Part shown: piece after piece, positions 1 through 12,310 of the stretch
How the letters are laid out: each line of letters begins with the position of its first letter
How positions within the stretch are numbered: position 1 is the first letter of the stretch
DNA from: Verticillium longisporum
Lineage: Eukaryota; Ascomycota; Sordariomycetes; Glomerellales; Plectosphaerellaceae
Length of the DNA: 64,000 nt
Direction: 5' to 3'
NCBI GenBank assembly: GCA_019188255.1
Contig: JAETXT010000008.1
Span: forward strand, 1,798,001-1,862,000
Made by a program: the position numbers and the translations under genes
The notes under the pieces: generated by a model
The model's database searches: none
What the model saw: the letters and a program-made list of their open reading frames with translations, nothing else
What the model was told of the DNA's origin: nothing

Positions 1-868
1 AAGTCCCGTACTTCGGGCGGTTATCGCCTACTGATCCTGGATGGCCACGAAAGTCACCACTCGGTCGACTTCGAACTCTACTGCAAGGAGAACAACATCA
101 TCACACTCTGTATGCCTCCTCATTCGTCACATCTACTCCAGCCTCTCGATGTTGGGTGTTTTGGCCCACTAAAGAAAGCATACGGTCGGCAAATCGAGGA
201 TAGGATGAGGGCGGGTACAACGCACATCAGCAAAGAGGACTTCTTCCCGGCGTTTTCGGCTGCATTTCAGCAAGCAATGACAGAAAAAACATCCAGGGAG
301 GCTTTCGAGGAGCGGGGCTTGTCCCCCATAACCCGGAAACAGTCCTGTCAAAGCTGGATGTGAGGTTGAGGACGACGACGCCTCCGGGGACGTCCCACGG
401 GGAGCGTGATTCTTGGGTCTCTAAGACGCCCACTAACCTGCTCGAGGCAGGTTCCCAGACTGACTTCATCAAAGGGCGAATCTCACGCCACCAGGGAAGC
501 TCCCCAACGTCAATTTTAGATGCTGTTGACTATCTTGCGAAGGGGACGCGGGGTGTTATGCACCAGATCGCTCTTTTGAAGTCAGAGGTTATGATCCTTC
601 GAGAGGAAAATGCTACACTAAGCCGACGCCGGAGGGCCAAAAGCTACGTCTCCGGGAAGGAGGAAGCATGGCTGTAGGCGAGGGACAGGACAAGATTGCT
701 CAGAAGGAAGTAGATATCCAGATAAAAGAGGAAACGCTGCAGAACCCGGGTCCCGCGTCGTGGTCCCAGCCGAAGAAACGATGCTGTAGCGTATGCGGGA
801 AGACCGGCCACAACGCGAGAACTTGTCAGGTAGCTATCTCATCGTCTGCAAAAGACGAGGAGGAGTGA
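1..868 (+). pseudogene. Pogo/Fot1 transposase, C-terminal part, frameshifted (copy 1)
   Basis: The visible part starts inside the DDE catalytic core at the second catalytic Asp motif (LLILDGHESH) and continues with the third (SHLLQPLDVGCFGPL). Two homopolymer lesions break the frame compared with the best composite reading of the family. The A run at 284-289 has six As where copy 2 has seven, and the A run at 639-642 has four where copies 2 and 3 have five. The C-terminal CCHC zinc knuckle (CSVCGKTGHNARTC) is encoded intact but in another frame. The lesions are homopolymer-length changes only, so base-calling or assembly error cannot be excluded. As read, this copy cannot make a full transposase. 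Confidence 0.88.
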
Positions 869-975
869 TTTTAATTGATTTACGGCGTTTGGGTTGAGGT
901 TTTCCTCGGAATGTTTGTCGGGTCGGGGTGAAGTGAACCACTCGCATGGGTGAACCACTCGCTTGTGGATTACGT
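1..975 (+). mobile_element. Pogo/Fot1-type DNA transposon, copy 1 (5' part outside window)
   Basis: This is the 3' half of a Tc1-mariner superfamily element of the pogo/Fot1 group. It matches the complete copy at 35718-37577 base for base from 36602 onward, except for one shorter A run (AAAA at 639-642 against AAAAA). It ends in the terminal inverted repeat whose outer end, read inward, is ACGTAATCCACAAGCGAGTG, followed by the target dinucleotide TA at 976-977. The element has normal CpA/TpG content, while the DNA directly downstream is almost free of those dinucleotides. It therefore arrived after the neighbouring DNA was mutated, or escaped that mutation. Confidence 0.93.
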
Positions 976-2160
976 TATAATAATTATTAACTTAAGTAAT
1001 CCCCTAATATTAGTTTAATAAAAGATCTATTTAATAATTATTTAGAAGTATATATAAGTATAATTATATTATTCTTTTATTATAAATATATCCTAATTAA
1101 TATTTATAAAGTCTTTATAGTAATAGCGATATTCTATAAATAGAATAATGAACCCTTAAAGGTCTTATAAGAACCTATTATCTATAAAATAGAATCGGCC
1201 CTTAAGGGTTATAAATAACTTTATTAAGGCCTATAATAGAAAGGTCGAGTTATTAAGAGACCTCTCTATATTTACTAAAATATAAATAAATATTAAATCG
1301 AATTTTACTATTATAAATATATTCTATAAGATCCCCCCTTTCTTATTAAAGAACCTCTTCTACGAAGAGGCCTCTATATAAGCGAATATATAAATTCTAT
1401 CTATAGCGCTAATATAGGTATTAAACTAATAATATTACTTATCTAGCTTAATATACTTATTAATGAACTTAGGCTTAAAGAGCTATATATACTTAATATA
1501 GAGCTTATATAATACTTATAAAACTTTATCGAATATCCTAGGAATATAGCTCTAAAGGACTCTTAATAGATTCTCTATTATTCTCTATATTACTCTATAG
1601 CTAATAATATAAAGAGAAACTATTAGCTTCTATTCTACGGATCGATATTAAGAATCCTAGATATAATACTACTTTCTAGCCTATCTTATAAATACTCGGA
1701 ATTCTAGCTTTAAGAGCTATAATATATCTATAAACGTATATTCTAAGCCCTCTAATTAAGCTATTATAAGCTATTAAGAACGTATAGCTTATTAGAATAC
1801 TTATTACTATAATACCTCCCTATAGAACTATAGAAATAGTATTAGGACGTTAATAAGGAAGGGTATAATTAATATAATAATATCGTCGATATTATTATTT
1901 TCTTTATTATCGAGCTTAAGCGCTTCTAAATCCGAGGCAGGTAATAAAGATACCTCTATTTTAATATATAAATAATCTAGAATATAATATCCTTTTAGTT
2001 TTAAGTACCTCCTCTAAGCATTTAAGCTTAAGATATAAATCCTTCCCTAAATAGGAAAGGTTTAAAAGGAATAAGGGCCCCTACTAGCGTAGTATATTCA
2101 TTTTCGAATATTTAGCTAAATATTAGCCTACTATTTATTTAGTGCAAAACGCCTATTAAA
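976..2160. repeat. RIP-saturated AT-rich DNA
   Basis: Very AT-rich sequence with almost no CA or TG dinucleotides but with CG kept, which is what RIP in Pezizomycotina leaves behind. No intact reading frame is present. The first about 45 bp after the transposon (978-1024) match the flank of copy 2 at 32505 and the sequence at 57015, including the shared string TAATCCCCTAATATTAG. The parent element of the remainder was not identified. Composition returns to normal between about 2140 and 2190. Confidence 0.8.
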
Positions 2161-5100
2161 TAAGTAAAGCGTTATAGGCACGGGCCACATTTTATGCAGG
2201 TTAATGGACTTTTGAACTCAAGTCGATTTCAAAAGCTGAGACGATCAGGGCCTAAGCAGCAAGGCAAGGCAGGCGCAGGCATGTCAAGAAAGGAACAGCC
2301 AGGGTGGGAACAGAAAACACGAGGCACAACAACAGGCAAGACAGGTCAGATAGCTGGGTCGAACAAGGGGAAGCAAGCAGAACGGCAGGCGGCCCCCGAC
2401 AACAAGCTAGACAGTGAACGGGAAGGAAAGAAGTGACTGACCAGGGACGGGAAGGTGCGAAAACGGTGGGTTCGCCAAGCAGCGTTACCAAGGCAGGCCG
2501 CTAGACAAGCAGGCACGAGAAGCCAAAAAATAGCAGTACCATGGGCCTCATTTGCCTTTGCATCTGCATCAACGGCGCCAAGGGTAGAGTTGCCAAGGGA
2601 CCAAGAGCCGACCGTCCCAACACCCAAGACCCAAGACATGGAAGCGGTTGCCCAAATGCTCCGGATACGTGGCCAGGAGGTCTTGGGACAGATTCCGTTC
2701 ATAATGGCCCGAATAACGAGTGGATACGGCCATGGCACTGATATCTCAGCCTATGACTATGCGACGACGTAATACGCAGATTGCACCAGCCCAGCTTGCC
2801 CAGGGGCTTGGATCACGAGCTAGCAAGGCGGCGGCGTTCCGTCTAGCCAAAGACGCCAGACGGAACGCCGCCTAAGCCTTCGGCGACATTTGCTGAGTAG
2901 GCATTCCGATACGAAGGCCGCTGGCGGCACACCGCAGCAAAGGGACGCGAGGATGGGGGCGGCAAGCAGACCTCATGAAAAAGCTCCTCAGCATCGATGC
3001 GCACGCTCAGTCACCATGCTGCCAGGGCGTGTGGGACTCATGAATCAACGCCGTTGATAAGCTTGATTTAGACCGCGAAGATATTGGGGGATGGCAGGGG
3101 TTCGCGCGAGACGAGACAGTAGACACATCGGGACGGCGGCCAAAAGGGATTTACGCCCGCTTCCTGCATCTCCCGTCCGTCAACTCGCGTCATCATGAAA
3201 AGTCAGTCAATGGCCGAGAAAACATCAGCTTAAGCAAACCAACTCCACGGTTGAGCTCGGACGCACGTCAAGGCGCTCGTTCTCCCACTCGTGAGAACCC
3301 AGCAAGAATCCGGACGTGGCATCTGAGGATATCCGCCGGCCGCCCGGTGCAATAAGACGTACACATATGCACCAAGCGGGCTCTAAGCCAAGTGAGGTAA
3401 GTAATGCCTCTCATCTCCACGAGCCTTGGCCCTACGGGGCGGTCCCTAGTTCCGTTTTTGGGGGGCCCTAGCTCGGCCCCGTTCCTGGGCCGCCGCCGCT
3501 GATGTCTCGCCTGCACCACAGGGGCAGGAAGGAGGGAGGATGCTTCGTCAGCCATCAACCTGTCGTCCATTGGTCATGAGGGAATGGGACGCGCCAGCTC
3601 CAATGCTCTTGTTGCCACAGGAGCCATGAGAATATGACAACAACCCAAGACAATGTGGAAGAATTTGTTCTTGGCTCCAATAGCGTTCACCTACCTTACC
3701 TGCACAAGACCATGGCAGCGCATTTGCCCAGCGGCTATGCCAGGAGCTTACGGCTGTTTCCATCATTTTCCGTCACCGTGCAACCGCTACTTCACTGCCA
3801 AATTGCCGCAAACCAGCAGCCAAGGTCCCTACAATGATCGTGCTCCATCAACAGTGCTACCAAAGCGGCACCTATTTGCATCAATTGTGATCAAACCGCT
3901 TCGATTCTCGATGGATATCAACGATGGCAATCTCTCCCTCGGCTCGTCGGTGGATAGCAGCGACGAACAAGTCGCTTCCAGTCCGGGTAGCCAAGCAGAC
4001 AATCAGCCAACTGTCCGAGCTTCTGCGTTCCCGCTCATCAAGGATCGTCTTCCGGGTTGCACCTGCAATCTTCCCAGACAGACAGCCCATCTCATAGGAT
4101 GTTCTTTGCGTCCTTGATCGCCGGTGACATCAGCTGAAGACAGCTCCAGCCGTTGGAGAGAGGGGGTCCCCAAACAGTCTGATAAGGTGCGCGTCCTTGT
4201 ATCAGCCACGGTAGCACAGTCGCCTACCTAGTTCGACTTTGAAGCGCTTTCACAGCTCCCCCCCCCCCCCCCGGTGACGATCGTCCAGCGTGCCATCTGA
4301 TCCTGTCGCACAACCCATCACTCGGCAAAACCCAACCCATTTGGATCTTCCCTGTCGTTTCTCAATGCTACGGTTCATCCCGTGTCCTAGATCAACGCTC
4401 CTACCTCTCGTCTTCCTGCGCAGCACACCAGCCCAGCCAGTCCGCTGCCCCTTTGAGCGCACGCTGATAAGGACCCCACCCTTCGCATCTACTGCACTGG
4501 ACTGGCACAGTAAGACCTCGCTCTCTGCCCCCGGGCCCCCTCCCCCCGGTCAGTCCCACATGCCGACAATGCCGCACCGTTTCCCCCGCCAAGATATTCT
4601 CCGTCGTAAGGTCATCCTGGCAAGGGGGCGGGACAGTAACGGAACAGGGGGAGGGAGAGGGGACTCATTTTGCACAAAGCACCGGCCGGCGCGCGCGTCC
4701 CTTGGCGAGCGCAATACTTACACGGAGGCGCGCGCACGCGCAAACCTTGGCCGACACCGCCAAGGTGGGGGGCCGAGAGAAAAGCCAAAGGACTCGATCA
4801 GAGCGTCATCATATTACCGCCTGCTGCTGCCTCCAGTGTTGTGGGCACATGGTAGACAGCATGTCGCGTCTCGCAACCGTCGTGATGGTGCACTCAAAAA
4901 CTCGACGTGTGAGCGATGAGGTCGAAATAAAGTCGATGCCCGCGGGCCTGAACCTTACTACTATAGCCGTACCTAAAATCACGCGCGATCGACGAACCGG
5001 CGCCCCCGATTCGAGTCGACCAGACAGGACCTAACGAAAATCTGGGGGAGGCCCACGCCAACAGGCCCTGGAATACGAAGTCCAGCACAGCAAACACTAT

Positions 5101-5414
5101 ACGAAACAGTACAAATGACAGGATGCATGTGCATGTGGTCTCGAAGCATGGGTTTCTTTCCTTATTATTCGACTTTGCTCGTCGAGTGTGCTGGACATCG
5201 TGCTGTTGGAAACACGTTGAGGACTGCACACAGCCAGAATATTGCGTCAATGACGGCCGGATGCGACGAGCAGCGCCATCCCTCATGCGAATTGCGGTCT
5301 TTGGTCTAATAGAAAGCATAAAGCATGATTCAAGTCACCCGCCAACTCCGTGCAAAGAACCCCGCAACATGTCACGAACCGCTGGCTACTCGTACACGGA
5401 TCTCCCACGTTGCT
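2161..5414. other. Intergenic, no supported gene
   Basis: Normal-GC sequence next to the AT-rich block. Open frames here are short, low in complexity and lack recognisable domains or plausible splice structure. It contains a perfect 15-bp hairpin (2830-2872) and a run of 15 C (4258-4272). No RNA gene was recognised. Confidence 0.5.
2830..2872. repeat. Perfect 15-bp inverted repeat (hairpin)
   Basis: The arm GGCGGCGTTCCGTCT at 2830-2844 is matched exactly by its reverse complement at 2858-2872, with a 13-base loop. It is strongly GC-rich, unlike the AT-rich repeats nearby. It could be a remnant of a small transposable element or a structured transcript. No function is assigned. Confidence 0.7.
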
Positions 5415-6534
5415 TTAGAAACCAAACGCAACCGCCAGTGCCATAGCCACGGGCATAACGAGCGTCAGCGTCGACAGGCTGATGGCCGCGCCGGCGCTGT
5501 CGTTGTCGTTGCTGGAGCCGCCATTGTTGTTGTTGTTGCTGCTGCCGCTGTTGTCGTCATCGCGAGCACCATCGTAGCCATCGGCGTCGAGTTCCATTCC
5601 AAAGTTGGCAGCAGAGAAAGTTACATTCTCGGTAGAGAACCATGTTTCCGAGCCGAATTCAACAAGGCCCAGCCAGGGGTCGGAGGGGAAGTCTTCGATA
5701 TCGGAAGGGTTGGACAAGATGTATTCGAGAAGAGGTGCGACATCGCCGTCAAACTCGTTCACGTCTTTGCCATCGCGAGTGACCCAAGTGAAGACATGGC
5801 GGCCGCCAGAGTTGGTATTGTACCAGAGAGAGCTATTCGGTCAGTACATCCCTGAACGGATGGGGACCGTGGTAGCTCAACATACAATTCGTGGTCACCA
5901 ACAGTCATGTTGGTCAAAATGCTGTCACCCTCAAGCGGCTGCGCGCCGGAGCCAATTTTACCGAGCCAGATCATGACCTCGTACGACGAGTTGACTGGGT
6001 TGTACGTGTTCATGCGGTCCCCATCGAAGAAGAAGTCCCAAGCAGCATTGCAAATGACGCCAGCCTCGAGAAGCTCCTCCTTGTTGTCGTCCCAGGTGCT
6101 TGTGCTAAAGTCGCGGGGTGGGCTGCTGGGGTTACCGAGAGTCATGGTCCAGTCGGTCTTGAGCTTCATTTCGCGGATGGTGCTCAGCTTTGTGGGCAGA
6201 TTCTCGTGGTTGAGACGAACGTAGGGGTACGAGTGCACATCCTCAATGTTCTCAGGCCAGTTCCAGACAACGTCAAACGAAGGTCCGCTCTCGTCAACGG
6301 ACATGCAGACATGGCCGTTCTCGGGGCTCTTGGGATTCCAGGCATTGGGGTAGTCTAGCATGGAAAGGTCAGTCTACGTTTCGCTGCGACGATGTTCGAG
6401 TCGCACTCACACATGATAGTATCATTGAACTCGCCAACCCTTTCCTTTCCACAGACTGTCGCATCGTAGGTCTGAGCAGACGCGACGCCCAGAAGCGCAG
6501 CAAAACTGCCGCTTAAAAGGAGTGGGTTGATCAT
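5415..6534 (-). CDS. Secreted, GPI-anchored GH12-like endoglucanase/xyloglucanase
   Basis: Three exons give 336 residues: 6411-6534, 5886-6354 and 5415-5832. Introns are 56 and 53 bp (donors GTGAGT and GTATGT, acceptors TAG), and the phases fit exactly. The protein has a signal peptide (about 1-20, cleavage near ASA/Q), a GH12-type beta-jelly-roll catalytic domain (about 21-280), an Asn/Ser/Asp-rich linker (about 287-312) and a hydrophobic C-terminal tail typical of GPI attachment. The expected catalytic glutamates are visible: E167 in SSYEVMIWL (nucleophile) and E260 in EFGSETWF (acid/base). GH12 enzymes cut beta-1,4-glucan or xyloglucan outside the cell; the tail suggests that this one is held at the wall or membrane. 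Most GH12 proteins are about 230-250 residues and free, so the linker plus anchor is the unusual part. Substrate is not deduced. Confidence 0.87.
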
Positions 6535-9500
6535 ATTGCTGACGGGAATTTATCCAGCCACGGGCCGCGGTGGTCGTGAGCCTGCGATTCAGCGACTTGT
6601 AACGCAGTCGAGATCCTCCAAGAACCGTCCAGAAAAACGTCGGCGTTTAAACGAGAGTACGTCGAAGTGCAGACAAAGGCGAAAGGAAGCAGAGAGATCG
6701 GACAGACGCGGAGAAGTGGTGGAACGGGGAAGTGACTGCTTTTGTCCACTCAGTCAGTGAACGGATTGGGTGGTGGAAACGAGGAAAGGAAATAGATGCA
6801 GGCCAGGTGCGTCCCAGTGTAGTGTAGACCCAGCTGCCAAGGCCCGCATGGCTGCGGCGGAGAAGAGCTGACCCGGCGGGCGAGGACGCCTGGAACAGGC
6901 CTACAGATAGGTAGACTTGCCGTCATTGAGGAAACCAGATCTGCTTCCTACACCCCACCTGACCTGCACTCCAAATGGCTTCCAAACCAAATCACCTCAA
7001 TGAACAGCACCTATCAAGGAAGCACAGTCGCGACAAAATTATCGCAAGAACAACCTTGCCTCAGGATAGCTCTAGGGCCTCTAGAATATTCAGTCACCTC
7101 TTGGCAACATGATTACCACATGACTGGATGACGTGATCTACGACTCACAGTCCCTATGAAGAGTCGCTGTTCAGCCACAACCCAGGGTTGATATCGAGAA
7201 CGCAACTCGCTGTTTTGGCATGACAGTCATCATCACGGTGATTATAGTCGCACTGGATACATATCTATCGTCATGAAGAAGATCAGTTGGCTTCTATCTC
7301 CTCCATGCCCCGCAGGGTCGAATCGGCATGAAGGAACAATCGAGAATTGGTTTCTTTCTCGAACACTTCTGACCGTCTCTCTCTGCCAGCATTGCAACGG
7401 CTCACCGTGGTTTGTCCGCCGTTTTCGCAAAAGCGTCAAGAGCACGATCCACAAATTGGCGTCGTCGTCAGCACTCCGCCCCCCAAGATGTATCTCGAAT
7501 ACCGAAATGGAGTCCATAATAGTCTTGGCGGTCGGTTCACAAGACCCGTCTGATGGATCCCAATCATGTTAACGGGGTCTCGGTACTCTCGCTTGCGCTG
7601 TAACACCAGTACCTGCATCCCTTCACAAATTCGGTGCGGTGTGTGTGTGTGTGTGTCCCTGCCGATCGCACGGCCGAATGCGATCGACAACGGCCGACAG
7701 GAAGTCTTGGGCGTATTTTAGGGAGATGACCCTTTGCTATCCACCGGATGGGGAGGGGCATTGCCAATGTCACTCGTGCCCCTTTTCAACGCCCGTCGGC
7801 TTGCCAGCTTGCCAACTCGCGTTCACCTTGTGAGGCCCCCCCCCCAGCGCGGAATCGGACGCCCTCAGACGATCACTGGTCGGCGTCCCCCGGCGGCTGC
7901 AATCTTTTCTCGTAAGAAAAGGTAAAATGGCAGGGGCGAAGACATTCGAGACAGTCAACATTGCCTGACATTGACTGTATTCAATGCGACTGTCCTGATC
8001 TCCCCGTCTTCGACTGTTATTACGGCACTTGCGATGCAGGTTTGCCAAAACATGGATGCATCGCAGTAACGTGTGTGGCGTGAAGTTTACACTGGAACCC
8101 TGTCACAGCTGCTCAACTACGGGTGGATGCGAGATGAACATAGAAGTAAATGCCTGGAGAGGTACAGATAGGGGACGTGCTTCGTAGCAGACACTGGACG
8201 ACCAAGACGTGTTCGGAATAAGAAATGTATGTAGGGCCGCCGAAGAATGGGGCTGTACCGAGCACGAGCTTCCCACCTACCGCATGAAGTCGAGGCCAGG
8301 GTCTGGGTAAAGCTTCAGCGGCTTCCGTTCCCTGGTCTCACGATATGAGATGTCTTACATCCTTATGCCGGGCTCTCCAGTGATGGGTGATGTCACCGCT
8401 GTGCCCGCCACGCATGCATCCTAGTTTGCCATGCTGACAGGATCCAGCGACTGATACGGGATCGTATTCTGGAGTCGGTCGACGTCAAAAGGACGGGGAA
8501 CATTGAACACGGGCTTGGCGACGCGGCATCAGCCTGCCGCTGAAGCCATCCGCACACTGCCCAAGTAGAACACGACTGTCCACGGAGTCCAAGGGGCGGT
8601 CAATCACAGCATGGAATCGTTGCTAGAGGTAGACGGGCTGCTCAAGCACTCGAGTAATCACCACCACAAGTCGCTGCTGACTATTCTGATCTAGAACGCA
8701 TCAAAATGTGATCGGCCGAAAGTGGCGCGTCCTGGGCGCCGGGGGAAGCAGGACGGAGAGGGTCCCTCTGTCATGCGCAGCCAATCCCCTGGCCCTTTCG
8801 GCGCTGATGGGCCCCGTGGCGCCATAAAAATCAGGGGGTTGCAGTGGAATGTTATTAGCGATAAGGTGACCCTTTGGTTGCCGGCCAGCAGCCTGAATGA
8901 GGAGGGGTGCCAGGGGGTTGTACTTGTTCATCCCGCTTATCCCTGGAGAGGCCGGGGCAGGGTTGAACGCGTTGACAGGGAGGGGGTTCGAGGGGGTTGT
9001 CCGTACCTGGCAGACACTCTATTGCTCGGAGAGAAAACAAGGTGAAAAGGTTGTCTGATGGTTCGGGATGCGAGCACAAACGCCATGTAGGTGCTTCACC
9101 CTTCATGGAAGACTTTCCAACAGAAATCCTGCAGCAAGGTAGGTAAGGTAGGTGGTACCTTGGCTTCAGACCCAATCCCAATCACCTCATTTTCAGAATT
9201 ACGCGTGGACCCAGGACTGGGATGGCCGGCCCACCATGCCACCACGCCAGGGGGTTGAGGGGACATTGGGGGAGGGAATTTGGGGGCCATCGTCACTGCA
9301 CTAGAGAGGCCGCCGCGGTACGCTAGTTTCCCAGGCGGGCAATCCCATCTCCCCGTCTGATTGATTGGCAGGAACGGCCAACATTCTGGACATGGAGATT
9401 GGGTGGTCGCGTTCCATTTGTAACGCATCTCCACGTGCGACCCCCCTAATTCCTTCCTGCCAGTGAAGCCGCCACAGGCCGAAACCCACCGCAAGCGGGC

Positions 9501-10104
9501 AGGCATGGCTGACAGGCATGGCAAACTGGGCAGGAAGATGAAGGGCGGCAGGTACGTCCTGCCGCAACCAAGTCTCTGCTCCGCCGTCACGCTGCAGACC
9601 TGTACATTCTGGGCGCCAAGACATTCACACCCGAACAACAGCCAGTATATCGAGTGTCCCTGGTACGAAAATTCTGGCGGCCCCGATCGCTGCTGACGGA
9701 CGGCTTTCGTTCTTGTATGAAAGAACTTGCCGCCCGTCTTCCTCTCCTTGAACTGCCTCATCGATCTCCCTCCCTTGGACGGTGCAATTGACCTAACCTC
9801 GTTGATTTCTGGTATACTCTGCCGCCCGGCTGTACGCTCATCCTCCCTCAAACCACAGCCGCACCCACATCCTCCACACCGCAAGTAGCACGAGATCCGA
9901 CTCGATCCTGTTTAACTCCTTGGCTCGACCCCTTTTCCTGAACCCGCCCGCCCTCTTTTCTGCCACGGTCGCCTCGAGAAACTCGATCCGACTTCCACTC
10001 GCTTCTCTCTTCCCCGAGAAACCCAACGCGACTCCTTCAGCGTCGCAACGCGACCTCGACTTCTTTGCAAACACCCCAGCCCCTCACCAACTCGGACGGC
10101 TTTC
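6535..10104. other. Intergenic, no supported gene
   Basis: This 3.6-kb stretch has only short or low-complexity open frames without domain signatures. It contains a (GT)8 microsatellite at 7639-7654. The final about 300 bp are C/T-rich on the plus strand, as is common in fungal promoters and leaders, and probably belong to the dehydrogenase gene starting at 10105. Confidence 0.5.
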
Positions 10105-12310
10105 ATGGCTGCCATTCCCAACCGCGCCGCCCTCAACCCAACCGACACAGCGTCCCTCATTGACGCGCAATCCGTTGCTCACTCCGAAGTCGATTCCGTT
10201 GCCGAGACTCCCAACACCACCGCTCCTGCGTCCCGCTCCAGGAGTCCTGAACAAGACTCCAAGAACCAGGCTACTGCCCCCGAGAACGAGATGGCCGAGC
10301 AAGCCCCCATCAAGGTCAAGAGCGTCTGCTTCGTCGGCGCTGGCTTCGTCGGTACGTGCTGTTCCTTTTCCCCTCCTCGACGGACCTTGTTTGATCCTTG
10401 TCTTGCGGAAACGAACCCGAGAACTCTCTCTACCTGCAGCCCTCGCTCTGGTCTGCTTTGCCGGCGACCCCACCAATTTACCTCGCGGACCCGTGGCTTC
10501 GGGAACCGCAGCAGCCGCAAAATACTACCAGGACCTTGTTTGAACTGTTCCGCTGACCCAATTCGCTACCCCTAGGTGGTCCCACTGCCGCTCTCGTTGC
10601 CTATCACAACCCCGACATTATCGTCAACGTCGTCGACCTCAACGCCGACCGTGTTGCCGCCTGGAACTCCCCCCACCTTCCCATCCACGAGGCTGGCCTC
10701 CCTAAGATTGTGAGGATCGCCCGTGATGGCACTCAGAAAACCTCGGCTATCCTGCCAGGGCTCGACAAGACGGTCGAGCTGCCCGCTCGTCAGCCCAACC
10801 TCTTCTTCTCCACCGACGTCCAGCACGGCATCTCCACCGCTGAGATTGTCCTGATCTGCGTCAACACCCCGACCAAGACCTACGGTATTGGTGCTGGCTA
10901 CACTGCCGACCTCAGCGCTGTTGAGGGTGCCTCCGAAACTGTTGCAAAGTACGCCAAGGACGGTGCCGTCATTGTTGAGAAGAGCACAGTTCCTACGGGC
11001 ACTGCCCGCATGATCCACCAGATTGTAGGATTCTCCACCCCTCCAGGCGATTTGCCCAGAGTCAAGCTAACCCAACTGTCACCTCGCAGATGCACCAGCA
11101 CAGGCCAGAATGCCAGTACGAGATTGTTTCTAACCCCGAGTTCCTCGCCGAGGGTACCGCTGTGCGTGACCTGATGCATCCCGACCGTATCCTGATCGGT
11201 AGCAACACGACGCCCGCTGGTCTGCGCGCCGCTGCGGCCTTGAAGAGCATCTACACCGCTTGGGTCCCCGAGGTCAAGGTTCTTCTTGTCAACACGTGGT
11301 CTAGTGAGCTGACCAAGCTCGTGGCCAACGCCATGCTGGCTCAGCGTATTTCTTCCATCAACTCCATCTCCGCGCTTTGCGAGGAGCTTGGTGCTGACGT
11401 GTCTGAGATCAGCAAGGGCATTGGTGCTGACACTCGTCTCGGCAAGAAGTTCCTTCACGCCGGTGTTGGCTTTGGTGGCTCCTGCTTCGAGAAGGATATT
11501 CTCAACCTAAGCTACATGGCCCGCACGCTTCACCTTGACACCGTTGCCGACTACTGGATGGGTGTACTCGACATCAACAAGTACCAGCGCGATCGCTTCA
11601 CCCAGAAGGTCCACCGTGCTCTCAACGGCAACCTGAAGGGAAAGAAGGTCGCCATTCTCGGCTTCGCCTTCAAGGAAGGCACCAATGATACCCGTAACTC
11701 CATTGCTGTTCACATCATCCGCGAGATTTCCAATGAGAGGCCGAAGGAGATTGCCATCTTCGACCCCGGCTGCTCGGCTGCCGAGATTATGGAAGAGGTC
11801 CGCGAGCACATCAAGGACGAGCGCACGCTTTCCCAGATCAAGGTCCGCAACAACTGGCGCGACACCACGGAGGGCTCCTCCGCTATCTGCATTCTGACCC
11901 CTTGGTACCACTTCCGCTATCCCGCTCAGGCCCAGGCCACTGCCCGTCGCACGAGCCTCTGGAATGGAAGCAAGGAGCAGCAGAAGGCCATTGCCAACGC
12001 CGGCTTCCTCGGCCCTAAGCCTACGGAGATGGACATTATCGACCTCGAGAAGTTCGTCACCCGCGGAAACAACGGCACAGCCGTTGACCCGCTCAAGCGT
12101 CTCGTCCCTGAGGTGTGCCCTGTCGACTGCAAGGGTTGCGGCCAGACTGCTGCTGCTGAGGATGAGGGTGATGCTGTTGACTGGGAAGAGGTGTCGCGCC
12201 ACATGAAGCTTCCCAAGCTCGTCCTTGACGGCCGTAACATTGTCTCTGCGCCTGAGCTCGAGAAGCTTGGCTTCAGGGTCCAGGGCATCGGCAAGGGTGT
12301 TGGTATGTAA
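10105..12310 (+). CDS. UGD1: UDP-glucose 6-dehydrogenase
   Basis: Three exons give 638 residues: 10105-10351, 10576-11024 and 11090-12310. The introns (224 and 65 bp) have donors GTACGT/GTAGGA and CTAG/GCAG acceptors, and the phases fit. The enzyme oxidises UDP-glucose to UDP-glucuronate with two NAD+, feeding UDP-xylose and glucuronate-containing glycans; it acts in the cytosol. A low-complexity N-terminal extension (about 1-68) precedes the NAD-binding Rossmann fold (VCFVGAGFVGG, about 74-84). The central and C-terminal UDP-binding domains follow, with the catalytic Cys at about 364 in GVGFGGSCFEKD and the conserved FKEGTNDTRNS segment. Length is as expected for fungal homologues. A second in-frame Met at residue 63 (MAEQAPIKVK) could be an alternative start without the extension. 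Function is clear from the family signature; the symbol follows fungal usage. Confidence 0.95.

Noticed and set aside
2194..2772. Overlapping short frames just after the AT-rich block
   Set aside because: Biased, Gln/Arg/Lys-rich chance frames on both strands, no family signature.
4290..4919. 209-codon frame next to a poly-C tract
   Set aside because: Low-complexity Pro/Arg-rich reading with no domain or homologous feel; competing frames of equal quality lie in the same place.
9096..9884. 262-codon minus-strand frame upstream of UDP-glucose dehydrogenase
   Set aside because: Irregular composition, no domain, overlaps the promoter of a well-supported gene on the other strand.
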